This document shows, one piece after another, positions 15,640-23,678 of a DNA stretch of 37,720 nt. The stretch covers positions 1 to 37,720 of the forward strand of contig WRAQ01000031.1 in the NCBI GenBank assembly GCA_009780115.1, given 5' to 3'. The translations under genes and the position numbers were made by a program. The notes under the pieces were generated by a model. The model was not told where the DNA came from. It saw only the letters and a list, made by a program, of their open reading frames with translations, and did not search any database. The DNA is from Lachnospiraceae bacterium (GTDB lineage Bacteria; Bacillota; Clostridia; Lachnospirales; Lachnospiraceae). Every line of letters begins with the position of its first letter. Position 1 is the first letter of the stretch.

Positions 15640-15650
15640 GGGGGGGGTAA

Positions 15651-18600
15651 TTAATTAGATTTAGAAAGCCATTCATTTCTTCTACGGCTAAAATAACCTT
15701 TATATCCTCTCATTTCTTTTGGAACATCTTCCCATAATCGTTCATAAACTTTTGAAAATAGAGCATCATCTTCCAGTAAATCAATATTACCTTCTTCAAC
15801 AAGAAAATAAGCAATATTTTTACTATCTTCTACATTTTTAATTTCACCCATGACCGATAAGTAATACTTTTTTTCTTTATTACTTATTAATATAAATAAA
15901 TATTTAACAAAATCAAGCGTTTGCTTTCCTTTGTATAAAGGCCTTAAATATTCAAGAAAATCCCATTTGATATACTCTTTTGTTTCTATGAGATAACTGA
16001 CAAAATTAAAATTGCTTGCTAAAAACTGAAATATTGGAGAATCAGGAAAATATAGTTCAACAATGAACTTTGAATCGACTTCTTCCATCGGAAAATTAAA
16101 TGAACCATCTCTTAATATTTTACCGATAAGATATTTGTCGTAAACATTATTTTTAATTAATTTACTAGTTACTTTATCTGGTAATTGGAAAGTTATTTCT
16201 GTTTCTTCAATCCATTCCATTGTATAATCGGTTGGGTCATTAAGCCTATTTATTAAATCTATATAAAGCTCTACTTCATAGTGGTTAATAATAATTTTTT
16301 CTAAACTTTCAATTTGGCTTCTAACTTTATTCATGAAATCAATGGCATTAGAAGGATTATTGAGTTTTAAAGGAATTTTAAGTAAATCAGCAACTGTATC
16401 CTTTTGTTCTAAGGTCATTTCGTAAAAATTAATATTAGAATAATCCAACTCATTTACTATTTTTTCTATTATTTTATTGTCATTAATGCAACTGATATAC
16501 CCACCACTAAATAATGTTTCAAAAATATCGCAGCATTCTTGAGCAGTTCTTTCTTGACTATTAATAAAATCAATAATAAATTGATAATTTTCAGCTTCTA
16601 CTTTACTACCATTAATATAAGAAAGTGAAAAAGAGAAATTAATAAAATTATCTAGCTCATTTATTGTGACAAGTGGATAATCCCCATAAAATAAATCATA
16701 ATAACCTGCATATTTTTCTTCAAATATATCTTCTCCGCACTTTACAATTATCGCTTTACGAATTTTACATATTATTTGATCATTATAATTATTTAATACG
16801 GTGCAAGCTAAAGCAATTGATTTAATTAAATTAATATCTTCAAATGAAATTTCATTTAGGCGATTATTATGAGCATATGAAGCAAGAACAGTGCAGTAAT
16901 AATTTTGTTCTATCAACTTATTTAAAACTTCATCGTTTAATTCTTTTTCTATAATTAATTGATCAACTAAAGATAAATATAATTCAGTCAAACTATCAAT
17001 TGATAAACTATTTATATATTTACATATTTGCGATTTAAATAAATCTTCATTATTTAAATAATTATTTATAGCAAATTCAAATAAACTATCATCTATTTTT
17101 TTATTATTCGCTAAAAATGATATGATTAAAGATGACAGAATTGTTTTATTTGATACATTAGATATTGCACATTGAATAATCTCACGGCCAATATTATAAC
17201 TCTCATCGTCTAATTTATATTTATTTATAAAATCAATTATATACTCTATATTATTATTTGATATTTCCTTATAATTTATTAATTGAATAGCGATTCTATA
17301 GTCGCTTATCAACGATAATTCATGTTCGGTAATAATAGGATAATAATATTCATCATTCAAAACATCTATAGATTTAAATAATTCTGTAAAATTAATAATA
17401 TACTCTCCAAATATATTAATTAATTCAATTCTTACTATTATTATATGTTCCTCTTCAAATAAAGAAAATAAATCTAAAAGCTTTTTCTTGTAATCATCCC
17501 AAAAAATTGTACTATCATCAATTTTATAAGTAAATATTTTACTGACTATATCTTTACTTTGTTTCATCTTTTCTAAATCCCATAATGCATCTTGTTGAAC
17601 AGTATTTAAGGTTTTTGCTGCATTATATTTATATGCAGTAGAAAATAGGAATTCATTTTCTATAATTATTTTAGGGAAATTATTCCGGTTGGAATTACTA
17701 ATTTGCATAAGTATATCACTTATTGTTTTGTCTTTTTTATTTTCAATAATTCTAGTTATTTTTTCATTTAAATTTTTGTCTGATGGAAAATCATATGGAA
17801 GCAGTAATAAATTACTAATATCTTTTTCATCGCTTGTTTTTATATAACTTCCCTTAGGATAACTATAAAAATACATTCTGAAATCATCATCAATGTCTCC
17901 ATCAATGAGCATTTTATTCAAATTACTTTTAAGACATTGCAACTCATCTTCATCTATTGAATTTATTTTTCCAGCAATAAAATTGTCGATAGCGCCATAT
18001 AAAGCCTCTTTTTTTTCATTCTCATCAACTATATTCCTTATTTGATATGACTGTCGTATCAGTTCTGCAAATGAACTTTCTTCTTTAATAATTAAATAAT
18101 ATTCTTCTGCATACCGCAACTCAAGATATGTAACAGCCGCGCATGAAGAAAAATTTATATTAGATTGATTTGAATATTCTTTATTTATTAGGGAAGCCAA
18201 TAAATTAATCGCATGATTTAAACGATCCTTCAATTGTCTAATTGTCAGATTGTATCCTGTAATTAACCAGTTAAATGATTCAGGCAATATATTATCAAGT
18301 ATCTTATCCTTGTCGCTAAGTATATTGTTTAATAATTCTCTGGATTCTGAAGATTCTTGTCCGATAATCGCTAACAATATATCACTATAATCTTGATAAT
18401 GAATAGGTTTTAAAACAACAGTAAAATCAAATAATTTTGCATATATATTATTATCATCAATTATATTCCCACTAGGGTTTTTGTTTATTACCAATTGACT
18501 TTCAGGTTTAATCGCTATAATAAAAACAGGTTTTTTTCTTTGAGAATTTAATGTTAGATTATTAAAACGATATATTTCTTTTAAAAATCCAATAACTATT

Positions 18601-19208
18601 GCTTTATCTACCACTCTATCTAAATCTTCTACTATAATTAAGCGGGGATTACTAAAACTCAAAAGTCTTTTATATATATATCTATAAGCTTCAAAAATAT
18701 CATTAATTTCTGTTTCCCTTGCTGTTTGGTTATTCCAATGCGAGAAGGCAATACTTGTTTTCCTTAAACCAATGATAACAATAGCTATACTAATGATAAT
18801 AAGTAACGGGGCAATATTTTTAACTATATTGGCAATCAAGTCAATATAATCACTTATATCTATTTTATCTTTTGAAATAATACTAGATAGTTCCTGAAAA
18901 ATATATTTCAAGTCATCTAGTGTTATATTATCTATAAATGAATAAAACAAATAACATAAGCCTGCTGCTATTAAATAAAACCAAAACTTTATTGAACTCA
19001 AGCTAAAAGAAATTATTCCATGATTTTTGCTTAATTTTTTATTAATATGTTTTGCTATATCTTCAGAAATTCCTGATGCAATTTGAAACAATAACGATTT
19101 TATTAATATATAAATATTATCTTTTGAATCTTCCAAACCATTTATCGTTGATAGAGAATCCCACATATTGATTCGAATTGCTTTTTTAAATCTTTTTTTT
19201 GATGCCAA
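15651..19208 (-). CDS. KAP-type P-loop NTPase, C-terminal part (frameshifted from the N-terminal ORF)
   Basis: An ORF of up to 1185 codons that continues the 107-codon ORF at 19142-19465 in the -1 frame. It starts within the expected beta-strand after Walker A (KKAIRINMWDSL). Two membrane helices lie at about residues 75-92 and 130-148, inserted between Walker A and Walker B as in KAP NTPases. Walker B is LIIVEDLDRV, followed by a sensor-like region (PVFIIAIKPESQ). The remaining 800 residues are mostly helical, rich in N, I, E and K, and match nothing I recognise. KAP NTPases are membrane-associated ATPases, some linked to phage defence. The gene is much more AT-rich than mtnA or the ABC genes. 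The TTG start implied by an isolated ORF has no ribosome binding site, so the part is probably made by frameshifting or is broken. Confidence 0.75.
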   Translation of the reverse strand: MASKKRFKKAIRINMWDSLSTINGLEDSKDNIYILIKSLLFQIASGISEDIAKHINKKLSKNHGIISFSLSSIKFWFYLIAAGLCYLFYSFIDNITLDDLKYIFQELSSIISKDKIDISDYIDLIANIVKNIAPLLIIISIAIVIIGLRKTSIAFSHWNNQTARETEINDIFEAYRYIYKRLLSFSNPRLIIVEDLDRVVDKAIVIGFLKEIYRFNNLTLNSQRKKPVFIIAIKPESQLVINKNPSGNIIDDNNIYAKLFDFTVVLKPIHYQDYSDILLAIIGQESSESRELLNNILSDKDKILDNILPESFNWLITGYNLTIRQLKDRLNHAINLLASLINKEYSNQSNINFSSCAAVTYLELRYAEEYYLIIKEESSFAELIRQSYQIRNIVDENEKKEALYGAIDNFIAGKINSIDEDELQCLKSNLNKMLIDGDIDDDFRMYFYSYPKGSYIKTSDEKDISNLLLLPYDFPSDKNLNEKITRIIENKKDKTISDILMQISNSNRNNFPKIIIENEFLFSTAYKYNAAKTLNTVQQDALWDLEKMKQSKDIVSKIFTYKIDDSTIFWDDYKKKLLDLFSLFEEEHIIIVRIELINIFGEYIINFTELFKSIDVLNDEYYYPIITEHELSLISDYRIAIQLINYKEISNNNIEYIIDFINKYKLDDESYNIGREIIQCAISNVSNKTILSSLIISFLANNKKIDDSLFEFAINNYLNNEDLFKSQICKYINSLSIDSLTELYLSLVDQLIIEKELNDEVLNKLIEQNYYCTVLASYAHNNRLNEISFEDINLIKSIALACTVLNNYNDQIICKIRKAIIVKCGEDIFEEKYAGYYDLFYGDYPLVTINELDNFINFSFSLSYINGSKVEAENYQFIIDFINSQERTAQECCDIFETLFSGGYISCINDNKIIEKIVNELDYSNINFYEMTLEQKDTVADLLKIPLKLNNPSNAIDFMNKVRSQIESLEKIIINHYEVELYIDLINRLNDPTDYTMEWIEETEITFQLPDKVTSKLIKNNVYDKYLIGKILRDGSFNFPMEEVDSKFIVELYFPDSPIFQFLASNFNFVSYLIETKEYIKWDFLEYLRPLYKGKQTLDFVKYLFILISNKEKKYYLSVMGEIKNVEDSKNIAYFLVEEGNIDLLEDDALFSKVYERLWEDVPKEMRGYKGYFSRRRNEWLSKSN

Positions 19209-19465
19209 GTTTCTGTAAGACTTGATTTCCCGGAGCCATAATCCGCAATAACACCTATCATCCTTGCCTTTTTATTAATTGCATAAGATATAGAATTAAC
19301 AGTTGAGTTCAACCCAATAATATCATTTGATTCATCTGATATCGGAGTGTTCATGAATATAATTGGCCTGATTTTATCTTCTTTACTACTTCTTATCTTT
19401 TTCCAATAATCATCAAGTATTTTAATCAATTTATTAAGGTTTAGTATCATTTTCGACATTTCCAC
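19142..19465 (-). CDS. KAP-type P-loop NTPase, N-terminal part with Walker A
   Basis: A 107-codon ORF with the Walker A motif GVIADYGSGKSSLTE at about residues 70-84, preceded by a helical head and an ISDESNDIIGLNSTVNSI segment. The P-loop ATPase core then breaks off: after the run QKKDLKK the reading frame ends in 12 unrelated codons. The -1 frame continues with the expected family sequence in the neighbouring long ORF. At 19181-19187 the zero frame reads A AAA AAG, the classical -1 slippery heptamer, and at 19193-19200 there is a run of eight A. A -1 shift at A AAA AAG would give one protein of about 1271 residues. The start may be GTG at 19465 or ATG at 19459 or 19450; none has a strong binding site. 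Confidence 0.65.
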   Translation of the reverse strand: MEMSKMILNLNKLIKILDDYWKKIRSSKEDKIRPIIFMNTPISDESNDIIGLNSTVNSISYAINKKARMIGVIADYGSGKSSLTETWHQKKDLKKQFESICGILYQR

Positions 19466-19513
19466 TTTTCATCATTATACATTCATATGTATTAAGTTTT
19501 CACTTCATTAATT

Positions 19514-19542
19514 ATTATAACGCAATAACTATTTTTTTGAAA
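19514..19542 (-). promoter_or_regulatory. Promoter of the KAP NTPase gene
   Basis: Minus-strand TTTCAA (19537-19542), 17 bases, TATAAT (19514-19519), about 50 bases before the start codon. A perfect inverted repeat ATACAT-N4-ATGTAT (19477-19492) lies between promoter and gene and may be an operator. A second TATAAT-like hexamer overlaps it at 19474-19479. Confidence 0.5.
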
Positions 19543-19565
19543 GAGAATGTCGATTATTTTGTTAT

Positions 19566-20315
19566 TTAATAATACACTCTCATAATCTTTTTCAAAACAT
19601 CCTTTTTATCACCACCGACCCCAAGAGACCTTAGGTCAATATCTTCATCTTTCATAGCAGCAAAAAACTCGTCCAAGTCAGCTTTTATCGTATCAGTTAT
19701 ATCAATTTTAAGCCCCGCGGTCAAAAGCACCGATAAGCGAAAAATATCATTTTTATGTTTACGGATATGTTTACTGTCAATTACTTCACCCGCCTTTTTC
19801 CTTACCGACAAATCCAGCCATGCTTTTACTTTAAATGCAATTAAGTATGCCGTATCAAGTAAGGGGATACCATCAATAACAGTTTTTCCTTTTCGCATGA
19901 GGTTATAATATTCATCATCAACCAAAATCGCTGATAAGCTGGAAAGATCATCATCAAGCGGCATTGGAGTCAAAACAGCATCATCAGGAAGACTAATTAA
20001 ATCAATCTTCTTTGAAAACAATTCAATCATAATCGGGAATCCCGATTTGCTCGGATTCGTAAAGCGATAAAATTGAGGTTCGCCATTACTTTTTTTCTTA
20101 TTCCGGTAATCTCCCGTTTTCACAAAATCCCAAAACCTTTGCCCAAAGTCAGAGGTCAATGTTTCCGCAATCAAAATAATATCAATATCTTTTGTGGCTC
20201 TGAAAGCTTGCTCATATTCGTCCATTAAAATATCACAAGCTGTTCCACCGATAATCACATACTGATTATCGTATCCTGTAAACCACTTCTTGAAAATATC
20301 AAACCCTCTAATCAT
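19566..20315 (-). CDS. AbiEii-like nucleotidyltransferase (predicted toxin)
   Basis: A 249-residue protein with the nucleotidyltransferase signature IGGTACDIL (about residues 22-30) followed by TKDIDIIL (about 41-48), whose two Asp would bind metal. Later conserved-looking segments are PIMIELFSKKIDLI and FKVKAWLDL, as in AbiEii/AbiGii-type nucleotidyltransferase toxins, which modify tRNA or other targets with nucleotides. The start overlaps the upstream gene stop by four bases (ATGA), the usual arrangement for antitoxin-toxin pairs. It lies in the AT-rich block beside the KAP gene. Toxicity is inferred from family and organisation; a non-toxic nucleotidyltransferase with a helper protein is the alternative. 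Confidence 0.78.
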   Translation of the reverse strand: MIRGFDIFKKWFTGYDNQYVIIGGTACDILMDEYEQAFRATKDIDIILIAETLTSDFGQRFWDFVKTGDYRNKKKSNGEPQFYRFTNPSKSGFPIMIELFSKKIDLISLPDDAVLTPMPLDDDLSSLSAILVDDEYYNLMRKGKTVIDGIPLLDTAYLIAFKVKAWLDLSVRKKAGEVIDSKHIRKHKNDIFRLSVLLTAGLKIDITDTIKADLDEFFAAMKDEDIDLRSLGVGGDKKDVLKKIMRVYY

Positions 20316-21253
20316 TCATTACCTTTCCATAAATTCTCCAGCATTTCCTCAATTGCTATTTCTACACGCTCATCTCGTATGCTTCCTAAACTAATCGCTA
20401 ATGATAAAACGTCAGCGGTGCCATAAAATTTTGTCGGGTCATATCGCCATAATTCCAAAATACATTGCATTTCACTGTCTACAAATTGCATTTCTACCAT
20501 TTTTTTTGGTATTTTAGTTGTTCCATATACATAAACCTTTGGAAAGTTCAACATCGTTTTTTCTGATAATGCACTCTCTCCTGCAAGAAAATAATCGCTC
20601 TGCAAATCGGTTTTATTAATGAATATTTTTCTACGTACCGGATTTATTAAAAACGGTTTTGCCTTATCGAAAAGTTCTTTTGGTGTAAGTGGAGAGGTTA
20701 AAACCTTTTGAACACCCTTTTTATACGTTTCAAGTAATCCCGCTTCAAGCAACTGAATCGCCGCTCTCGTAACTCTCATAGGTTTAAATCCAAGCTTAAG
20801 CGAAATTTTATTGAGATATAACGGCTCGTTTTTTCCGTAAATAAATAAAAATAATAATACTTGTGAAGACGGTGAAAGTTTTTCAACATTAACGGCTTTT
20901 TCGTTATCATACTTTTCTTGTAATGCTATACCCATAAAAGGTAGGTAAAGCTGTTTTCCTAATACGACAAATGGAATTTTCTCTTTGATAAGAGTTTCTT
21001 TACGCTGATGGCTCAAATTCTGCAACTCAAGCACAATTGGGTAATCGCATTCGCTCTTTATCTGTCTAATATGCTTTTTTATCGCAGAAATTGTTCCGAG
21101 TTCTCCTTGTGGTACAATAAAAATACATTTTTGTATTCCAATCGTCACTTGCGAAAATTGATATGCGGAGTGAAGATAATATGGCAAATTATCAATACCA
21201 TCCCAAAAATGTCGAATAACAAGCTCACCTAAAGTTTTTTCTATATAATCCAT
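20312..21253 (-). CDS. Winged-helix protein, predicted AbiEi-like antitoxin/autorepressor
   Basis: A 313-residue protein. Residues about 130-190 look like a winged helix: SSQVLLFLFIYGKNEPLYLN, then KISLKLGFKPMRVTRAAIQL and LLEAGLLETYKKG, a MarR-like order of helices. The first 120 residues (IFIVPQGELGTI, YPIVLELQNLS, PFVVLGKQLYLPFMG) resemble a small alpha/beta domain that I cannot name. The C-terminal half ends in acidic helices. It overlaps the nucleotidyltransferase gene by 4 bases and is preceded by GAGG and by a promoter covered by nested inverted repeats, the arrangement expected if it represses its own operon, as AbiEi does. The antitoxin role is inference. Confidence 0.72.
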   Translation of the reverse strand: MDYIEKTLGELVIRHFWDGIDNLPYYLHSAYQFSQVTIGIQKCIFIVPQGELGTISAIKKHIRQIKSECDYPIVLELQNLSHQRKETLIKEKIPFVVLGKQLYLPFMGIALQEKYDNEKAVNVEKLSPSSQVLLFLFIYGKNEPLYLNKISLKLGFKPMRVTRAAIQLLEAGLLETYKKGVQKVLTSPLTPKELFDKAKPFLINPVRRKIFINKTDLQSDYFLAGESALSEKTMLNFPKVYVYGTTKIPKKMVEMQFVDSEMQCILELWRYDPTKFYGTADVLSLAISLGSIRDERVEIAIEEMLENLWKGNE

Positions 21254-21269
21254 TCTTCTGACCTCAATT

Positions 21270-21326
21270 ATATCATTGTTCTTTCATTTTATCATTCATT
21301 ATGATATATGTCAATTGTAATGATAT
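21270..21326 (-). promoter_or_regulatory. Promoter with two nested dyads centred on the same base pair
   Basis: Minus-strand TTGACA (21309-21314), 17 bases, TAAAAT (21286-21291). Two inverted repeats share a centre at 21298: inner TATCAT/ATGATA (21290-21295 and 21301-21306) and outer ATATCATT/AATGATAT (21270-21277 and 21319-21326). All half-sites contain the same ATCAT/ATGAT core, so one protein could occupy four half-sites across the promoter. Confidence 0.65.
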
Positions 21327-21379
21327 TTTAAATTTTGAACCAACAATTTCCGTTTTTTGAAATTTCTGGAATTTCTCTC

Positions 21380-21408
21380 TTGACAAACCCAAAACTTTAT
21401 CGTATTGT
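21380..21408 (+). promoter_or_regulatory. Promoter of the leader peptide-ABC transporter operon
   Basis: TTGACA (21380-21385), a 17-base spacer and TATTGT (21403-21408). Transcription would begin near 21415, about 40 bases before the leader peptide ATG. A second TTGACT at 21409-21414 has no good -10. Confidence 0.65.
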
Positions 21409-21454
21409 TTGACTTGTAACAATTTTTTTTAGTATTCCAGAAAGGAGGTAAACC

Positions 21455-21529
21455 ATGAAGTTGAATTTTTCCTATGATTCTAAGAAAATAGCTTTGAATG
21501 AAATTACCTCCGGAGTTTTCCCGCACTAA
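21455..21529 (+). CDS. Leader peptide (24 codons) of the ABC exporter attenuator
   Basis: A 24-codon ORF beginning MKLNFSYDSK and ending TSGVFPH, preceded at 6 bases by a near-perfect AAAGGAGG ribosome binding site. It lies between a promoter and an intrinsic terminator, upstream of a heterodimeric multidrug ABC transporter. Codons for N-E-I-T-S carry the sequence that can pair either with the ribosome binding site or with the terminator arm. Bacillus subtilis bmrB, the leader of bmrCD, has the same organisation and mediates induction by ribosome-targeting antibiotics. The peptide sequence is not one I recognise; its role as a sensor of ribosome stalling is inferred from this architecture. 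Confidence 0.72.
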   Translation: MKLNFSYDSKKIALNEITSGVFPH

Positions 21530-21562
21530 TACCGTAAATTCGGTATAAGTCTGTCTGCAAGC

Positions 21563-21607
21563 CCGTTATGGTAATTTCCAAAAGAAAATTTCCATAGCGG
21601 TTTTTTA
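21563..21607 (+). terminator. Intrinsic terminator of the attenuator
   Basis: CCGTTATGG (21563-21571) pairs with CCATAGCGG (21592-21600) using one G-T pair; after a single mismatch five more A-T pairs extend the stem. Six T follow (21601-21606). It lies before the ABC genes and so would block them unless read through. Confidence 0.8.
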
Positions 21608-21634
21608 TTATGTACAGAGCTGCGAACTGGAATT

Positions 21635-21726
21635 TTCGCCTTGACACTCGGTTCCATGAGTAAATCCTGAAACCTCGAAGGCGAACGCGGCTCGCACAGC
21701 GCAAAGAGTTTGCCAAAGCAAACTCT
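21635..21726 (+). other. Structured 5' leader between attenuator and ABC gene
   Basis: Two hairpins follow the terminator: TTCGCCTT (21635-21642) with AAGGCGAA (21678-21685), and a perfect 9-bp stem AGAGTTTGC/GCAAACTCT with a CAAA loop (21705-21726). Neither is followed by a T-run, so they are not terminators. They may stabilise the read-through mRNA; no function is shown. Confidence 0.45.
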
Positions 21727-21763
21727 ATTATATATAAATATTGACAATATAGAGGCATAAAAA

Positions 21764-23479
21764 ATGAAAAAATTATCTTTTTACATCTGGAAATACAAAT
21801 TTGCATATCTGCTGGCGATTACAGTAATGATTATCGCAGTTGTTTTCGATATGATTTCCCCTTTAATTAACCGGCGGCTGATTGACAATGTCATCGTTGG
21901 CGGGAAAACAAACGAACTCGGCGGCCTTCTATTGATGATGCTTGTAATCGGAATTAGCCGGGCAACCTTTAATTACATAAAAGAGTTTACTTTTGACGTT
22001 GTCAGTGTCAAAATTTCCGCTGAAATGCGCAAAAACCTTTTTAATCATATTCAGTCTTTAAGTGCAAGCTTTTTTGACCGCACCGGCACCGGCGAATTGA
22101 TGGCGCGGGTCAAAGACGATATCGACCGGATTTGGGACGGTATCTCTTATGTAGGGATGTTAATGATTGAGGTTTCCTTTCACACGGTGCTTGTGCTGTT
22201 TTTCATGTACCGGCTTAATTGGAAGCTGGCGATTCTGCCAACCGTTTGTATGATTCTTGCGGCTACGATTGCTATTCTTATGGAAAAAAAGCTAGGGGGC
22301 GTTTATGAGGCAATCAGCGAGCAAAATGCTGAACTTAATACGGTTGCGGAAGAAAATCTTGCCGGTGTCCGCGTGGTGAAATCATTTGCCCGTGAGAAAT
22401 ATGAAATTGGCAAGTTCCTTTCCAAAAATAAGCGTTACAAAGAACTAAATATGAAACAGTCAAAAGTTTTCATCAAATATTACCCTTATCTATCACTGAT
22501 TTCCCGGCTCTTACCTGTCATTGTTTTACTGCAAGGCGGTTACATGGTTATTAATGGGGAAATCACGTTGGGGACATTAGGTGCCTTTGTTGACTATTCA
22601 ATGAATATCGTCTGGCCGATGGAAATGCTTGGCTGGCTGACGAATGGCTTAGCTTCGGCTTTTGCTTCGAACAAAAAGATTAAGAAAATTTACGCCGAAG
22701 AACCAACGATTACCGAGATTGCTGAACCAATATCTATCGAACCGGTCAAAGGCAAGATTACTTTTGAAAATGTTTCCTTCCACAAAGAGGACCAGTTTGA
22801 AATTCTCAAAGGGATATCTTTTACCGCCCTTCCCGGTCAGACGATTGGTATCATGGGGGCGACCGGCGCTGGAAAAAGCTCAATTATCCATCTCTTACAG
22901 CGGTATTATGATGCTACCGGTGGTGCGATTTATATCGATGACGTTGATATCCGCAATATGTACTTGAAACAGCTTCGCGGAGCCGTTGCCCAGGTTATGC
23001 AGGATGTTTTCCTCTTTTCCGATACCGTTATAGAAAATGTCCGGCTGGGTAAAAGAGACATCGTTGATTTGAATGCGGTCCGTAAAGCTTCACGTGATGC
23101 TCAAGTCGATAACTTTATTGAAAAGATGGATGACAAATATGAAACCGTCATCGGTGAACGGGGAGTCGGCCTCTCCGGCGGCCAGAAGCAGCGGATTACT
23201 ATCGCCCGCGCCCTCGCGCGCAAAAACCCGATTCTGGTGCTTGACGATTCAACTTCAGCCTTGGATATGGAAACCGAGCTGATGATTCAGGAAACACTTA
23301 AAAAAATGCCGTCAACGAAAATTATTATCGGCCACCGCATCAGTGCCGTGCGCCATGCACATGAAATTATTTTCCTTGATAAAGGGCAAATTGCCGAACG
23401 CGGTACTCATGCCGAACTAATGGAGCAACGCGGGCTTTATTATCAAACATTCCAAGCGCAGTATGGGGAGATAGTATGA
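21764..23479 (+). CDS. ABC exporter half-transporter, degenerate-site subunit (BmrC/LmrC-like)
   Basis: A 571-residue fused membrane/ATPase half-transporter. Six membrane helices lie in residues 1-310. The ATPase domain has Walker A GATGAGKSS, a Q-loop (AQVMQDVFLF), the canonical signature LSGGQKQR, Walker B ILVLDDSTSALD and an H-loop GHR. The residue after the Walker B Asp is Asp rather than the catalytic Glu, as in the inactive-site subunit of heterodimeric exporters (BmrC, LmrC, TM287). The partner encoded 199 bases downstream has the matching degenerate signature. The heterodimer probably exports drugs or lipids from the cytoplasmic membrane. Start by AGAGG 8 bases upstream. Expression is predicted to be controlled by the attenuator upstream. 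Substrate unknown. Confidence 0.92.
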   Translation: MKKLSFYIWKYKFAYLLAITVMIIAVVFDMISPLINRRLIDNVIVGGKTNELGGLLLMMLVIGISRATFNYIKEFTFDVVSVKISAEMRKNLFNHIQSLSASFFDRTGTGELMARVKDDIDRIWDGISYVGMLMIEVSFHTVLVLFFMYRLNWKLAILPTVCMILAATIAILMEKKLGGVYEAISEQNAELNTVAEENLAGVRVVKSFAREKYEIGKFLSKNKRYKELNMKQSKVFIKYYPYLSLISRLLPVIVLLQGGYMVINGEITLGTLGAFVDYSMNIVWPMEMLGWLTNGLASAFASNKKIKKIYAEEPTITEIAEPISIEPVKGKITFENVSFHKEDQFEILKGISFTALPGQTIGIMGATGAGKSSIIHLLQRYYDATGGAIYIDDVDIRNMYLKQLRGAVAQVMQDVFLFSDTVIENVRLGKRDIVDLNAVRKASRDAQVDNFIEKMDDKYETVIGERGVGLSGGQKQRITIARALARKNPILVLDDSTSALDMETELMIQETLKKMPSTKIIIGHRISAVRHAHEIIFLDKGQIAERGTHAELMEQRGLYYQTFQAQYGEIV

Positions 23480-23678
23480 AACAATGTCATTAAATTAAGC
23501 AAGCAAGGAAGGCAAAAATAACTCGCAGGAACCTTAGGCCGCCTTCTTCCCATATGAAAACTTGTATTTTACATTCAATTAGGCCGTAGTGACAAAACCA
23601 AACAAGTTTGGCTCGAGTGTTTATTGCCTGACTTGCTTATCTAAAAGAATAACAATACTAACACAGAAAGGTAACATC
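23480..23678 (+). other. Structured intercistronic spacer between the ABC genes
   Basis: No gene is evident in these 199 bases. They contain a hairpin CCAAAC/GTTTGG with a 2-base loop (23598-23611) and a long-range pairing TAAGCAAG (23496-23503) with CTTGCTTA (23632-23639). The second gene is usually close to the first in such operons, so this spacer is long. Confidence 0.45.

Larger units (their letters stand above)
21444..21607 (+). promoter_or_regulatory. Ribosome-mediated transcription attenuator
   Basis: Four segments can pair in alternative ways. Segment 1, GGAGGTAA (21444-21451), is the leader SD and is complementary to TTACCTCC (21504-21511). Segment 2, GAAATTACC (21500-21508), overlaps that region and is exactly complementary to segment 3, GGTAATTTC (21570-21578), which is part of the left arm of the terminator. 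Segment 4 is the terminator right arm. With an idle leader, 1:2 and 3:4 form and transcription stops. A ribosome stalled early frees 2 to pair with 3 and prevents the terminator. A ribosome reaching the stop codon covers 2 and restores termination. Confidence 0.6.

Noticed and set aside
19420-19474. 13-codon ORF overlapping the start of the KAP gene (a possible regulatory upstream ORF)
   Set aside because: It has no ribosome binding site of its own and is short enough to be chance in AT-rich DNA.
21440-21607. T-box or other metabolite riboswitch upstream of the ABC genes
   Set aside because: No T-box sequence, no specifier loop and no known aptamer core are visible; the leader ORF and its pairings explain the structure better.
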